DNA of 64,000 bases from Natronorubrum halophilum (GTDB lineage Archaea; Halobacteriota; Halobacteria; Halobacteriales; Natrialbaceae), in NCBI RefSeq assembly GCF_003670115.1, contig NZ_QQTY01000002.1, forward strand, positions 558,001 through 622,000. The letters are read 5' to 3'. A program made the position numbers and the translations under genes. Position 1 is the first letter of the stretch; every line of letters begins with the position of its first letter. The notes under the pieces are model-generated. The model worked only from the letters and a program-made list of their open reading frames with translations. It searched no databases and had not been told where the DNA came from. Below are positions 34,377-43,010 of this stretch, piece by piece.

Positions 34377-35141
34377 ATGGATATCGACTGGGACGGGATC
34401 ACCCACGTCACGAAGGTCGATCCGGCGAAGCCGCTACCGTCGGATCTCACCGTCCTCTCCGGGACCGATCTGGTGATCGTCGGCGGCTCCGACGACGTTA
34501 CCGAGGCGAACACGCTCGAGGCGATTCGGGCGATGAAAGAGCGGTTTCCGGAGCTGCCCGTCTTTCAGGAACCGTACAGTTCGGCGCACGTTTCTCGGGA
34601 GACGATCGAGGCGGCCGATTACCTCTCGATTCCCGCCGTCTACAACGGTGATCGGGAGCATTTCGTGGGGAAACACGTCGATCTCTTCACGCAGGTCGGA
34701 CGCAAGCCCGGTGAACTGATCGGCTCCAGTCTCCCGGTCGTCGGCGACCTCATCGCGTCGAAAGGTATCGACGCGATTTCCGAACTCGCGACGAACCTGA
34801 TCGGCGAGGGGTACGTGGTCCAGCACCTCGAGTCGGCGGCGGCGACGACCTCGGGGGTCGATACCACCTACACGCCCGAACAGGTCGCCGGCGCTGCGCT
34901 CGCCACGGAGACGTTCTACGGCTTCCCGATCTTCTACGTCGAGTACTCCGGCACCTACGGCGGCCCCGAAGACGTCGCGGCCGCCGCTCGCTACCTCGAG
35001 GAGACGACGCTGCTCTACGGCGGCGGGATCGACAGTCAGCAGAAAGCGACGGAGATTCTCGAGGCCGGCGCGGACGCCGTCGTCGTCGGCGACTGTTTCC
35101 ACGACGATCCGGAGACGTTCCGCGACACGATTCCCGAGTAA
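34377..35141 (+). CDS. Geranylgeranylglyceryl phosphate synthase
   Basis: GGGP synthase makes the first ether bond of archaeal membrane lipids, joining geranylgeranyl diphosphate to sn-glycerol-1-phosphate. This 254-residue TIM-barrel protein has THVTKVDPAKPLP and VIVGGSDDVTEANT near the N-terminus, YLSIPAVYNGD in the middle, and the phosphate-binding LLYGGGIDSQQKA and ADAVVVGDCFH at the C-terminus, as in the PcrB/GGGPS family. ATG 34377 is chosen; GTG 34371 is an alternative. The following hairpin may end the transcript. Confidence 0.92.
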   Translation: MDIDWDGITHVTKVDPAKPLPSDLTVLSGTDLVIVGGSDDVTEANTLEAIRAMKERFPELPVFQEPYSSAHVSRETIEAADYLSIPAVYNGDREHFVGKHVDLFTQVGRKPGELIGSSLPVVGDLIASKGIDAISELATNLIGEGYVVQHLESAAATTSGVDTTYTPEQVAGAALATETFYGFPIFYVEYSGTYGGPEDVAAAARYLEETTLLYGGGIDSQQKATEILEAGADAVVVGDCFHDDPETFRDTIPE

Positions 35142-35278
35142 CGACGGTATCGGGGGTGGTCCACGCACTGGAGAGTCAGGGACGCTCGAGCGGAAAGCGA
35201 TGGCGACCCGACGGACGAGTGAACCGGTCAAACGGCGCTCCGCGCCTTCGGCATCGCTCGGCCTTTTTCGGTCCAGAT

Positions 35279-35331
35279 TTTTTGTCGGGGTCGGGCTTGC
35301 GATTTCGACCCGGCCGATTTCCCGACAAAAA
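35279..35331. terminator. Inverted repeat between convergent genes
   Basis: TTTTTGTCGGG (35279-35289) and CCCGACAAAAA (35321-35331) are perfect 11-bp arms around a 31-nt loop. They lie 8 bp past the stop of the minus-strand TRAM gene and about 140 bp past the GGGP synthase. On the minus strand the second half yields a T-rich tail after a GC stem, as expected of a terminator serving both genes. Confidence 0.55.
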
Positions 35332-35338
35332 GTGATTC

Positions 35339-35782
35339 TTAGAAGGTTTCCTCGATAATCTCGCCGACGGCGAAGTTCGACTTGACCTCGGTGACTTCGA
35401 CCTTGACGCGGTCGCCGACGTCGGCACCGGGAACGATGATGACGTAGCCGCGTTCGACGCGAGCGATGCCGTCGCCCTGTTTGCCGATGTCTTCGATCTC
35501 GACGTATCGCGTTTCGCCGACGTCGACCGGTGGCTGCGGTTCCGACGGTGCACTCTGTGGCTGTGCCGGTGTCGTCGTCCCCTCGGTGTCCGTCGACTCA
35601 TCGCGGGAGATGAGTGCGACCCGGTAGACTTCCTCCGGGTCGATGTCGCCGGTTTCGACCTCCTGACGTGGTACCTCGATGACGTATCGGTCCTCCTCTG
35701 CTGAGACCTCCGTACTGAACAGACACAGGAGTTTTTCAGATATTTCCACAGGTAGACCCTCAATTTCACCTCTGACGGCCAT
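35339..35782 (-). CDS. TRAM domain-containing protein
   Basis: This 147-residue protein ends in a TRAM domain: YVEIEDIGKQGDGIARVERGYVII (in part) and VGDRVKVEVTEVKSNFAVGEII (in part), a small beta-barrel that binds RNA. The N-terminal ~60 residues are a separate acidic module (MAVRGEIEGLPVEISEKLL), joined by a Pro/Gln/Ser-rich linker. Haloarchaea carry several small TRAM proteins thought to act as RNA chaperones or cold-shock-like factors; that role is inference here. The start ATG is at 35782. Confidence 0.9.
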   Translation of the reverse strand: MAVRGEIEGLPVEISEKLLCLFSTEVSAEEDRYVIEVPRQEVETGDIDPEEVYRVALISRDESTDTEGTTTPAQPQSAPSEPQPPVDVGETRYVEIEDIGKQGDGIARVERGYVIIVPGADVGDRVKVEVTEVKSNFAVGEIIEETF

Positions 35783-35903
35783 CCATAATAGAACTACCGA
35801 CTGAGTCCCATTTTTTCAGGAGTTTCGCCCGTGATCTCCGCTCGAGGCGCGCCGATTCGAAATTTCATCGCCGATTCGTGCACGCTGCATCAGTTCGAAC
35901 GGG

Positions 35904-37688
35904 TCAGTCGGCGGGTTCGAACGTGCGCGTCGTCATGAACTGTGCGAGGTCGAACTCGGTCTCGAGGTCGGCGTCCGCGACGGAGTCGTAGGGCCGGTTG
36001 ACGACGATATCGCCCGCGGTGCGGTCGCCGACGCCGGGGATGGCGGTGAGTTCGTCCATCGACGCGTCGTTGAGGTCGAGCGGGTAGGGGACGCCGGTCA
36101 CGGACCGATAGCCGTGATCGACGACGGCGACATCGATGGTCTCCTCGAGTTCGCGCTCGCCCGGGATCCCGACGAGCAGCGGGTAGGTTCCCAACTGGCG
36201 ACCGAAGGTCTTCCCGTCCTGGTGGTACTCGAGGTGGATGTTCGGGAGGACGGTTCCGGGCGGGGCGACGCGCTCGAGCATCGGCTGGTCGATCTCCTCG
36301 CGGACCTGCCGTTTGTACCGCTTGAAGAGTTTCTTGTGCTCGTTGGCGATCTCGGCCCCGGTGTCGGCCATGTCGGTGCCGTCGAAGGCCATCACCTGCC
36401 GGATGTTGATCCGCCGGAGCATGTAGCCCTCGTCGTAGACCCGTTGGAGGAACTCGCGGTTGCGCTCGTAGGTCTCTTCGCGCTCGCCCTTGAGGCCGTG
36501 TAGAAGGTTGATTCCGGGAAGGAGTTTCGGGAGGCGGCGCGGGGTGTCGTCGCCGAAGGTGGGCGCGTCCGCGGGGTCTTCGCCTGCGCTCGCGGCCGGG
36601 ACGCGCTCGGATTCGGACGGTCGCGGATCGTTCGGTCCTCCCGGCCGCCAGCCGGCTTCCTCGTTGACGATCTTGACGGCCTCGAAACACTCCTCGGCGC
36701 TGACGTTCAGGTTGTTCTCCTCCTGAACGACGGGGTCAGCCGACTCGAGGCCGAACGCGGCCGTGTCGCCAGCCGTGTTGTGCTCCGCGATGATCCGAAT
36801 CCCCTCCCGGCTCTTCTCGGGCCAGTTGACGATGGTGATGGGGTTCATGTTGTCCAGGTGCAGCGTCTCGAGGTCGGGCGCGACCTCCCGGATACCGCTG
36901 TACAGCTGGCGGAGCGCGTCGGGGTTCGGCGCCTCGCCGTCGCCGCCGTAGGCGAGGATGTCGGCCTGCCGGCCGATCCGGAAGTGTTTGACGCCGCAGT
37001 TCGAGAGCGCGTCCACCTCGCCGACGACGCTCGGCGGCGGCCGGAACGTGGGGTTGCCGTAGAGGGGCTCCGTACAGAACGAGCAGCGGTAGGCACAGCC
37101 CCGCGAGGTCTCGAGTTCGGCGATGAGGTACGCCGGGTGGTTCGGGTGCTGTTCGACGATGAAGGCACCGTCCTGAGCCCACCGGGATACCTCGTCGACG
37201 TCTCGCATTCGGTTGTTGAATCCCTCGAGACCGCTCTCGACGAGATCGTGGACGGCGGCCTCGACGTCGCCTTTGGCGACGAAGTCGAAATCCAGGTCCT
37301 GGCGTTCGGTCTCGGTCGCGCCGGCGTTCTCGTCGCCGACGCCGAACTTGACGGGGCCGCCCATCAGGCTCGTGCCGGTGGCCGTCCAGGCGAGCTTTCG
37401 CACTTCGTCGGGTTCGGCGGGCGTGCCGCCGACGTACTTGCCGGGAACGGTCATCCCGCCGAGGTAGATCAGAAGGTCGGCCTCGTCGACGTTCCGCCAG
37501 TAGTCCGGTTCGTCGCGGAGCCGGTCGATCGTGTGGTACGTGATCTGCTCGCGGGCCACGCCGGCGTCGACGAGCGCCCCTGCGGTGTACCGCGGGTACG
37601 TCGAAATGTACGGCGGCACCCCGAAGTGAGCGGGTTCGTCGACGTAGCCGTCGACGATCGTCACCGACAGCGTCTCGGGGTCAGTCAT
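35904..37688 (-). CDS. Radical SAM protein with C-terminal helix-hairpin-helix
   Basis: This 594-residue protein has an N-terminal ~190-residue domain (SVTIVDGYVDEPAHFGVPPY), reminiscent of cobalamin-type or UPF0313 N-termini. The radical SAM Cys motif CAYRCSFC lies near 215, and LEDs such as LHLDNMNPITIVNWPE follow. A low-complexity insert rich in Pro/Ser/Glu occurs near 340-370. The end has a helix-hairpin-helix, LTAIPGVGDRTAGDIV, that could bind nucleic acid. The architecture matches a family of uncharacterised archaeal Fe-S oxidoreductases. The substrate is unknown; tRNA is a guess from the HhH. Start ATG 37688. Confidence 0.88.
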   Translation of the reverse strand: MTDPETLSVTIVDGYVDEPAHFGVPPYISTYPRYTAGALVDAGVAREQITYHTIDRLRDEPDYWRNVDEADLLIYLGGMTVPGKYVGGTPAEPDEVRKLAWTATGTSLMGGPVKFGVGDENAGATETERQDLDFDFVAKGDVEAAVHDLVESGLEGFNNRMRDVDEVSRWAQDGAFIVEQHPNHPAYLIAELETSRGCAYRCSFCTEPLYGNPTFRPPPSVVGEVDALSNCGVKHFRIGRQADILAYGGDGEAPNPDALRQLYSGIREVAPDLETLHLDNMNPITIVNWPEKSREGIRIIAEHNTAGDTAAFGLESADPVVQEENNLNVSAEECFEAVKIVNEEAGWRPGGPNDPRPSESERVPAASAGEDPADAPTFGDDTPRRLPKLLPGINLLHGLKGEREETYERNREFLQRVYDEGYMLRRINIRQVMAFDGTDMADTGAEIANEHKKLFKRYKRQVREEIDQPMLERVAPPGTVLPNIHLEYHQDGKTFGRQLGTYPLLVGIPGERELEETIDVAVVDHGYRSVTGVPYPLDLNDASMDELTAIPGVGDRTAGDIVVNRPYDSVADADLETEFDLAQFMTTRTFEPAD

Positions 37689-37946
37689 GATCCGGAGTAG
37701 CGCCTCGAGTGGTAAAACGGTGACTAACGAACGCCCCTGTCGGTCACGCCGCTTTGTGGCGGACCGGCAGCCCTTCTCAATCCCGCCCGCGTCGGCTGGT
37801 CGGTCGTCCGCCGGCTGGAACTTTCGGAGTACTTCTGGCCGAATCGGAACGATCGCACCGGCCAGCGACACGGATTCGAGTATACACCGTCGATCCGAAA
37901 CGCCGAAACCCCGACGTTGATGGTCGTCGTCCGCGTACCGGCGAGT

Positions 37947-38105
37947 ATGCCACCGACGGAGGAAATCGTCTGCACCGCCGAGGACTGTTTTCTCGACCTG
38001 TTCGAGAACCACTACACGTACGACGCCCCCGAAGACATCGAACTCACGTCGCTGTCCTGTCCCGTCTGCGGGGGGAGTGACTGCCTCGAGCGGGTCGAAC
38101 TGTAG
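37947..38105 (+). CDS. 52-residue zinc-ribbon-like protein
   Basis: This small protein starts at ATG 37947 (MPPTEEIVCTAEDCFLDLFE) and has CTAEDC and CPVCGGSDC pairs that would form a four-Cys zinc site. Its middle is acidic and aromatic (NHYTYDAPED). An in-frame ATG at 37920 is possible. Such microproteins are common in haloarchaea and usually of unknown function. It is transcribed divergently from the radical SAM gene. Confidence 0.75.
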   Translation: MPPTEEIVCTAEDCFLDLFENHYTYDAPEDIELTSLSCPVCGGSDCLERVEL

Positions 38106-38211
38106 ACGAGCGGCGACGCGCCGATAGTTCCCTTCAGGCGGAACGCGTCAGACGTTTATTTTGTCCCATCCAAAGGGATATGAACGTGGGTCGTGTAACC
38201 TATGGTAAGCC

Positions 38212-38280
38212 ATGTCCTCGACGTACCTCCAGGTCCCCACCGTGGCTCCGAGCAACGCCGGCAGGGGTGACTCCGCGTGA
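38212..38280 (+). CDS. Possible 22-codon leader ORF overlapping the hsp20-like start
   Basis: ATG 38212 opens a 22-codon frame (MSSTYLQVPTVAPSNAGRG at the start) that ends at TGA 38278-38280. The next gene starts at GTG 38277, so start and stop overlap as GTGA. This geometry is what translation coupling looks like. There is no protein evidence; it may be chance or a regulatory upstream ORF. Confidence 0.3.
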   Translation: MSSTYLQVPTVAPSNAGRGDSA

Positions 38281-38726
38281 GCCTCAGCGACCTCCGCAAG
38301 TCGGTCGGCAACGCCCTCTATCGACAGGTCGGTCGCGCGCACAGTCACGTCCAAAAACACCGCACTCTCCCCGTCGACGTCCTCGAGAACGATACGACCT
38401 ACCGCGTCGTCTTCGACGCTCCCGGCGTCGAACCGGACGACGTACAGGTCCGCTACCTCGAGGGCAACGTCAAGATCCGAATCGATCGGTTCCGCCAGTT
38501 TCGCGACGGCTACGAGATGCGTTTTCCCGGCCGCGGGATGGAACTCGACGGCGAAGCCGAACTGCCCGACGACGCGCTCGTCGATCCGGACGCGGGACGC
38601 GCGGCGCTCACCGAGACGGGAACGCTACGAATCGACATCCCGAAGGATCCGTCGGCCGGAAGCGGTGAGTCCGAAGTAGATTCGGACGCCGAAATCGAGA
38701 CCGACGAACTGACAGTCGACGAGTGA
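38277..38726 (+). CDS. Hsp20/alpha-crystallin-like protein
   Basis: This 149-residue protein begins at GTG 38277 (MSLSDLRKSVGNALYRQVGRA). A beta-rich core follows: LPVDVLENDTTYRVVFDAPGV, VRYLEGNVKIRIDRFRQFRDGYEMRFPGRGME (in part), and ETGTLRIDIPK. The pattern of DAPGV with a late L-x-I-x-I-P-K strand is that of the small heat-shock protein fold. The insertion between strands is longer than usual, and the tail is acidic. The chaperone role is inference; divergence from canonical Hsp20 is notable. Confidence 0.75.
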   Translation: MSLSDLRKSVGNALYRQVGRAHSHVQKHRTLPVDVLENDTTYRVVFDAPGVEPDDVQVRYLEGNVKIRIDRFRQFRDGYEMRFPGRGMELDGEAELPDDALVDPDAGRAALTETGTLRIDIPKDPSAGSGESEVDSDAEIETDELTVDE

Positions 38727-38741
38727 GCCGTTTCGACCGGG

Positions 38742-39926
38742 TTAGGACTCGGAATCGATCGCCATTCCGTCGACGATCGCGAACGACTCGTCGCCGTCGA
38801 ATCGAGTGGGATCGAACGCGTCGATCCCGCCGCCACCGAGAACCTGTTTCGCAAGCCGCTCGCCGACCGCCGGCGCGCGCATGAAGCCGTGTCCCTGAAA
38901 CCCGGTTGCGACGTACAACCCCGATAGCAATTCGCCGACCAGCGGGTCCCGATCCGGCGTCGCCGTACAGAGTCCGGCCCACGCCCGATCGAGTTCGAGG
39001 TCCGCCCCGGGGAGTCGTCGGTGGACGCGCTCGAGCAGGTCCTTTGCGAAGTCGGGATCCGCACCGCGCTCGTAGTCGTCGGGATCGGCTTCGACGTGTT
39101 CCGTCCCGTCGCCCGCGAGGAGTCCCTCCGGGTGCGGCCGCAAGTAGAACCCGCTGCTCGCGTCGTAACACATCGGTTCCTCGAGAGCCGCGCGCGCGAC
39201 GAGCGCCTGCACTCGGTAGGGTTTCATCGCGATGGGGACGCCGGCGTCCGCAAGCACCCGCTTGGTGTGTGCGCCGGCGGTGACGACCACTGCGTCGACC
39301 TCGCGTTCCGTGCCGTCCTCGAGAACGACGCGCGAGGGATCGGTGCGAACCCGAACGGAGGTGTTCGGCTCGAGGCTCGCGCCCGCGCCGGATGCGGCAG
39401 CGGCGAGACAGGCGGTGTATCTTCCGGGGTCGGTGTATCCCGCCCCGCCGGCGATTCCCGCGACGGCGACGTCGTCCGTCCGGAGCGTCGGAAAGCGATC
39501 CTCGAGCGCGTCGGCGTCGCCCTCGAGCGCGACGACGCCGTTCTCTTGCATCCGCTCGATCTGGTCGCGGATGGCATCCGCTCGGTCCGCGTCTCCCTCG
39601 CGGGCGAGCCAAACGTACGGACACTCCACGAAGGGGAAGGTATCGTCGCCCGAAAACGCCCGAAACCGTTTGATGGCGTCGCCGCCGATTTCGGCGTCGA
39701 CCGGGTCCGCGAAGGCGTCATAACAGAGGCCCGCCGCCCGGCCGCTCGCGCCGCTTGCGACCTGGCCCCGATCGTACAGCGTTACGTCCACACCCTCGCG
39801 CGCGAGGTCGTAGGCCGTCGTCGCGCCGACGGCACCCGCGCCGACGACGGCGACCTCGAGCCCTTCTCCCTCCCGAACGAACGCGTCCGCTCCGACGGCG
39901 AGTTCCGCCTCGAGGGAGTCGGTCAT
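38742..39926 (-). CDS. FAD-dependent oxidoreductase (DadA/glycine oxidase-like)
   Basis: This 394-residue flavoprotein has the Rossmann start VAVVGAGAVGATTAYDLAREG at about residues 25-45, VVTAGAHTKRVLADAGV in the middle and a C-terminal LYVATGFQGHGFMRAPAVGE as FAD contact. This is the DAO family, which oxidises amines of D-amino acids, glycine or sarcosine. The first ~20 residues precede the FAD motif, so a start slightly downstream cannot be excluded. It converges with the Hsp20-like gene, 15 bp apart. The substrate is unknown. Confidence 0.9.
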   Translation of the reverse strand: MTDSLEAELAVGADAFVREGEGLEVAVVGAGAVGATTAYDLAREGVDVTLYDRGQVASGASGRAAGLCYDAFADPVDAEIGGDAIKRFRAFSGDDTFPFVECPYVWLAREGDADRADAIRDQIERMQENGVVALEGDADALEDRFPTLRTDDVAVAGIAGGAGYTDPGRYTACLAAAASGAGASLEPNTSVRVRTDPSRVVLEDGTEREVDAVVVTAGAHTKRVLADAGVPIAMKPYRVQALVARAALEEPMCYDASSGFYLRPHPEGLLAGDGTEHVEADPDDYERGADPDFAKDLLERVHRRLPGADLELDRAWAGLCTATPDRDPLVGELLSGLYVATGFQGHGFMRAPAVGERLAKQVLGGGGIDAFDPTRFDGDESFAIVDGMAIDSES

Positions 39927-40105
39927 CGTCGATCACGCGCCGGCGCGACTCGAGTCATCGGCTGGCGGTTCGTTCGATCGCGAGCGTGGCGTCGGCTCCG
40001 AGCATCGATCGCGTACGCGAAAGTCCTCGTCATAGCGGCTACTGGGAACGGCTGACACTTACCTCTGGGTGGTTGCCGCGTCCGGTCCGGTGATTCGGAT
40101 GCCGA

Positions 40106-40885
40106 TCACGCCAGAAACGGCTCGAGGCCCTGCGCCGGGTAGCCGACGACCGTCGTTGCGCCGGTCGCGCGGAGCGAATCGGTCTGCTTGCGTAGCTCGG
40201 CGGCGGTCCCGGCGAGCGCGTAGTCGGCGACCGCCTCGAGCAGGATCTCTCGAGCGCGTCCGGTAGCGCTCGCGTCGGTCGCGGTGTCCTCGGGCAGCGC
40301 CCGTGCGACGGGCTGTCGCCGAGCGACGTAGGTGCCGACGGCGTCGAGGAGGGCGTTTTCGTCGTCGGTCAACACCGTGGGGGCGTAGACGGCGATATCG
40401 CCGTCGAACCCGGCCGACCGAAGCGCGCGCAGTTCCCGGTCGGTGCTCCGCGAGAGCAGATCGTACTGCGTCGCCCCCGTCGCCATCGCGATCCGTTCGA
40501 CGCTTTCGGTCCCCACCCACGCGTCCGGTTCGGCCTCGAGGGCCGCGCCCAGTCGTGGTGCGACGGCCCGCTCGCGTTCCTCGTCGGTGAGGTAGGCGGG
40601 GTGGCCCGCGACGAGGACGCGGCCGACCGCGTCGGGCAGGTCCGCGACTAGCGAGTCGTCGCCCAGCGGATCGAAGCCGTCGGCTCGGACGGGCGTCGTA
40701 AGGAGGACGTTCGCACCCCTCGAGAGGGTTCGAAGGGTCTCCGCGGCGGGTAGATGGTCGCGACCCTCGTAGTCGATCGCGATCGTGTCGACCGGGATCG
40801 ACGCGGCGTCCGAGACGGTACACTCGGCGGGTTTGAGAGCGATCGCATCCAGTCCGGCACGGGCGACGGTGTTCGTTGTGAGCAT
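40106..40885 (-). CDS. Conserved protein with a luciferase-like monooxygenase-type C-terminus
   Basis: This 259-residue protein has no recognised catalytic motif. Its N-terminal half is alpha/beta (IPVDTIAIDYEGRDHLPAA, VLVAGHPAYLTDEERERA), and the last 40 residues (YALAGTAAELRKQTDSLRATG and GATTVVGYPAQG) resemble the C-terminal end of F420-dependent luciferase-family enzymes such as Mer, where an AGT-x-E-x-x-x-x-L-x-x-x-G pattern recurs. I infer a distant, possibly inactive relative of that TIM-barrel family. The start ATG is at 40885. Confidence 0.75.
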   Translation of the reverse strand: MLTTNTVARAGLDAIALKPAECTVSDAASIPVDTIAIDYEGRDHLPAAETLRTLSRGANVLLTTPVRADGFDPLGDDSLVADLPDAVGRVLVAGHPAYLTDEERERAVAPRLGAALEAEPDAWVGTESVERIAMATGATQYDLLSRSTDRELRALRSAGFDGDIAVYAPTVLTDDENALLDAVGTYVARRQPVARALPEDTATDASATGRAREILLEAVADYALAGTAAELRKQTDSLRATGATTVVGYPAQGLEPFLA

Positions 40886-41081
40886 CGGGTGATGGTCCTC
40901 GCGCGACGAGTCGGTCGCCGATTCGTCACTCGGGACTCGTCTACGCGACTATAGCCGTGTTGTGGGGCCTGTGTGCAAAAATCTGGCGTTCCGCGACCAC
41001 CGCCGATCCCGTCTCCGGTCGACGCGAGTCCACAATCTACTCGTAGGTGGCCCTCCAGATTCGGACCGTGAGCGTTGCTCT

Positions 41082-41765
41082 ATGAGTTCGGTAAAAGGGG
41101 ACTTCGGACGGGGACTCATCGTCATCGTCCCCGTTCTCGTGACGCTGTTTATCCTCTACGCGCTCTACTCGTTCATCGCGAACGTCACGCCCGGCGTGTT
41201 GCTCAACTCCGAAACGCTCGGGGCGGTGGTGCCGGGCCTCGGTGAGTACGCCCTCGAGCGACTCGCCGGCTTCCTTCGCGTCCTCTCGTTCGTCGGGTTT
41301 CTCGCCCTCCTGATGTACGTTATCGGCCAGTTTATGGAGACGACGATCGGCGAGGTTCTCGAGGCGATCGTCGACTACGCCGCGAACCGTATTCCCGGCG
41401 TTCGGGTCGTCTACAACGCGTCGAAAACCGCGAGCGAGACCACGTTCGGATCGGAGAAAACCCTCCAGACGCCGGTCAAAGTCGAGACGTGGGATGGGCT
41501 CTGGATGACCGCGTTCAAAACGGGACAGACGACGCGCGAGGGGCGAATGACGCTCTTTTTGCCGACCTCGCCGAACATCACCACGGGATTCGTCCTCGAG
41601 GTAGCCGCCGACGAGATCATCGAACTGGACGAAACCGTAGAGGAAGCACTCACTCGAGTCGTCAGCGCCGGCTTCGGCGATGCGGACCACGCTGAAACCG
41701 AGGGTGGCGACGTCTCGTTGAACGTTATCGGCGAGCTACAGCCGGAACGAGAGCGGCGGGACTAG
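41082..41765 (+). CDS. DUF502 family integral membrane protein
   Basis: This 227-residue protein has two N-terminal hydrophobic helices (GRGLIVIVPVLVTLFILYALY and RVLSFVGFLALLMYVIGQF) followed by a soluble domain. Its landmarks are IPGVRVVYNASKT, GLWMTAFKTG, MTLFLPTSPNITTGFVLEV and EEALTRVVSAG. These are signatures of DUF502 proteins, conserved across prokaryotes; their function is unclear. A membrane role is certain, the biochemical role is not. Start ATG 41082. Confidence 0.9.
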   Translation: MSSVKGDFGRGLIVIVPVLVTLFILYALYSFIANVTPGVLLNSETLGAVVPGLGEYALERLAGFLRVLSFVGFLALLMYVIGQFMETTIGEVLEAIVDYAANRIPGVRVVYNASKTASETTFGSEKTLQTPVKVETWDGLWMTAFKTGQTTREGRMTLFLPTSPNITTGFVLEVAADEIIELDETVEEALTRVVSAGFGDADHAETEGGDVSLNVIGELQPERERRD

Positions 41766-41793
41766 GATCGATTTTCACTCCATCCGATGGACG

Positions 41794-42372
41794 CTATCCC
41801 TGCGACCGGTCGACCCGAATCGGGGCCTCGAAGTCGGTCGTCAACTCGAGTAGCTGGACGAGAATGCGGCCGGTCGCCCCCCAGACGGTGTAGCCGTCGA
41901 CGTGGAAGTAGTGGATGACGATGTCGCCGTAGTAGGGGTGGTCGCGGCGTTCGTACTCGTAGTTTGCGGGGTCGAGTAGTCCCGAGAGCGGGAGGACGAC
42001 GATTTCGGCGACTTCGGAGCCGTCGCGCACGTACTCGCGGTCGGGAACGCGGGCGACGAAGGGAGTGACGGCGTACTCCGTGATCGTTCGGATATCGTCC
42101 AGTTGGCCGATGATCTCGGTCTCGTGGGCCTCGAGACCGATCTCCTCGTTCGCCTCTCGGAGCGCGGTCTCGAGAATGGTGTCGTCGATCGGTTCGGCTC
42201 CGCCGCCGGGGAAGCTCATCTGCCCGGGGTGCTCGCCGAGGTGGTCGGCCCGTCGGGTAAACAGCAGGTGATCCTCGCCGTCGCGCTCGATGATCGGCGC
42301 GAGGACGGCCGCATCGTATTCCTGGTCGTCGATCTCGAGCGGGTCGTACGCCGCGACCGGCTCGAGGGTCAT
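41794..42372 (-). CDS. Nudix CoA pyrophosphatase-like hydrolase
   Basis: This 192-residue Nudix hydrolase carries the UPF0035 pattern LLFTRRADHLGEHPGQMSFPGG, followed by the Nudix box. The box ends REANEEIGL with all catalytic Glu residues; its first Glu is replaced by Asp (G-x5-D). The upstream motif is characteristic of CoA pyrophosphatases such as NUDT7/NUDT8, which cleave CoA to phosphopantetheine and 3',5'-ADP. ATG 42372 is chosen over 42387. It converges with the DUF502 gene, 28 bp apart. Confidence 0.9.
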   Translation of the reverse strand: MTLEPVAAYDPLEIDDQEYDAAVLAPIIERDGEDHLLFTRRADHLGEHPGQMSFPGGGAEPIDDTILETALREANEEIGLEAHETEIIGQLDDIRTITEYAVTPFVARVPDREYVRDGSEVAEIVVLPLSGLLDPANYEYERRDHPYYGDIVIHYFHVDGYTVWGATGRILVQLLELTTDFEAPIRVDRSQG

Positions 42373-42504
42373 GGTCGTCCGTGGCATTCGATTACACAGT
42401 TCCCGCAGCCGCTCGGTGTCGGCTCGTCGGGTGCGGTTCGGGGATCGATCGTCGGTGCTGATTCGTTCGTTTGCGCTGTCCGGTCGGCCGCCCGCTCGAG
42501 ACGG

Positions 42505-42984
42505 TCATTCGAGCGTCGCCTCCAGCCGGTCCCGGTCGGCCGCGAGATCGACGGGTGCCCACGCTTCGATGTCGTAGCTGACGTCGAGCAAGTGACGGAG
42601 CCGGTCGTCGTCGCCGGCAGCGACGGCGTCCTCGAGTTCCTCGGTGAACTGCCCGTGGACCGTCTCGCCGAGGGCGTCGCGATCGAGGTGTCGTCGGTCG
42701 ATGTCGAGGATGTGTGGCACGTCCTCGGCGTGTTCCGGAACCGACGGAAACGCCGTCGGGCCGGCGACCAGCAACGATTGGCGCGTGCCGTCGTGGCGTC
42801 GCTCGTACCGGACGAGCGCAAACGACTCGAGGGCGTCGTCGATCGCCGTCTCGAGCGCCGTCTCGTCGACGGACTGGCCGTCCGCGCGGAACGCCGCCTC
42901 CGAGAGCGCCCGCTCGAGTTCCGGGCGCGTCAACCCGCCGAAGAGGTCGACGATGCCCGCCAGTTCGTCGCCGGTCGCGTTCAT
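42505..42984 (-). CDS. Conserved haloarchaeal hypothetical protein
   Basis: This 159-residue acidic protein starts MNATGDELAGIVDLFGGLTR at 42984. The first ~50 residues look helical with a possible HTH-like pattern (TRPELERALSEAAFRADGQS). A middle beta stretch (LVRYERRHDGTRQSLLVAG) and a helical end (EELEDAVAAGDDDRLRHLL) follow. I recognise no catalytic motif and would not assign a function. It is 26 bp downstream (in transcription order) of the GT-like gene. Confidence 0.75.
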   Translation of the reverse strand: MNATGDELAGIVDLFGGLTRPELERALSEAAFRADGQSVDETALETAIDDALESFALVRYERRHDGTRQSLLVAGPTAFPSVPEHAEDVPHILDIDRRHLDRDALGETVHGQFTEELEDAVAAGDDDRLRHLLDVSYDIEAWAPVDLAADRDRLEATLE

Positions 42985-43010
42985 AGTCGCCACAACGAAG
43001 GGTGGGCAGA

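Noticed and set aside
38148-38360. 70-residue minus-strand frame MFLDVTVRATDLS...
   Set aside because: It overlaps the 5' end of the Hsp20-like gene on the other strand and has no support beyond being open.
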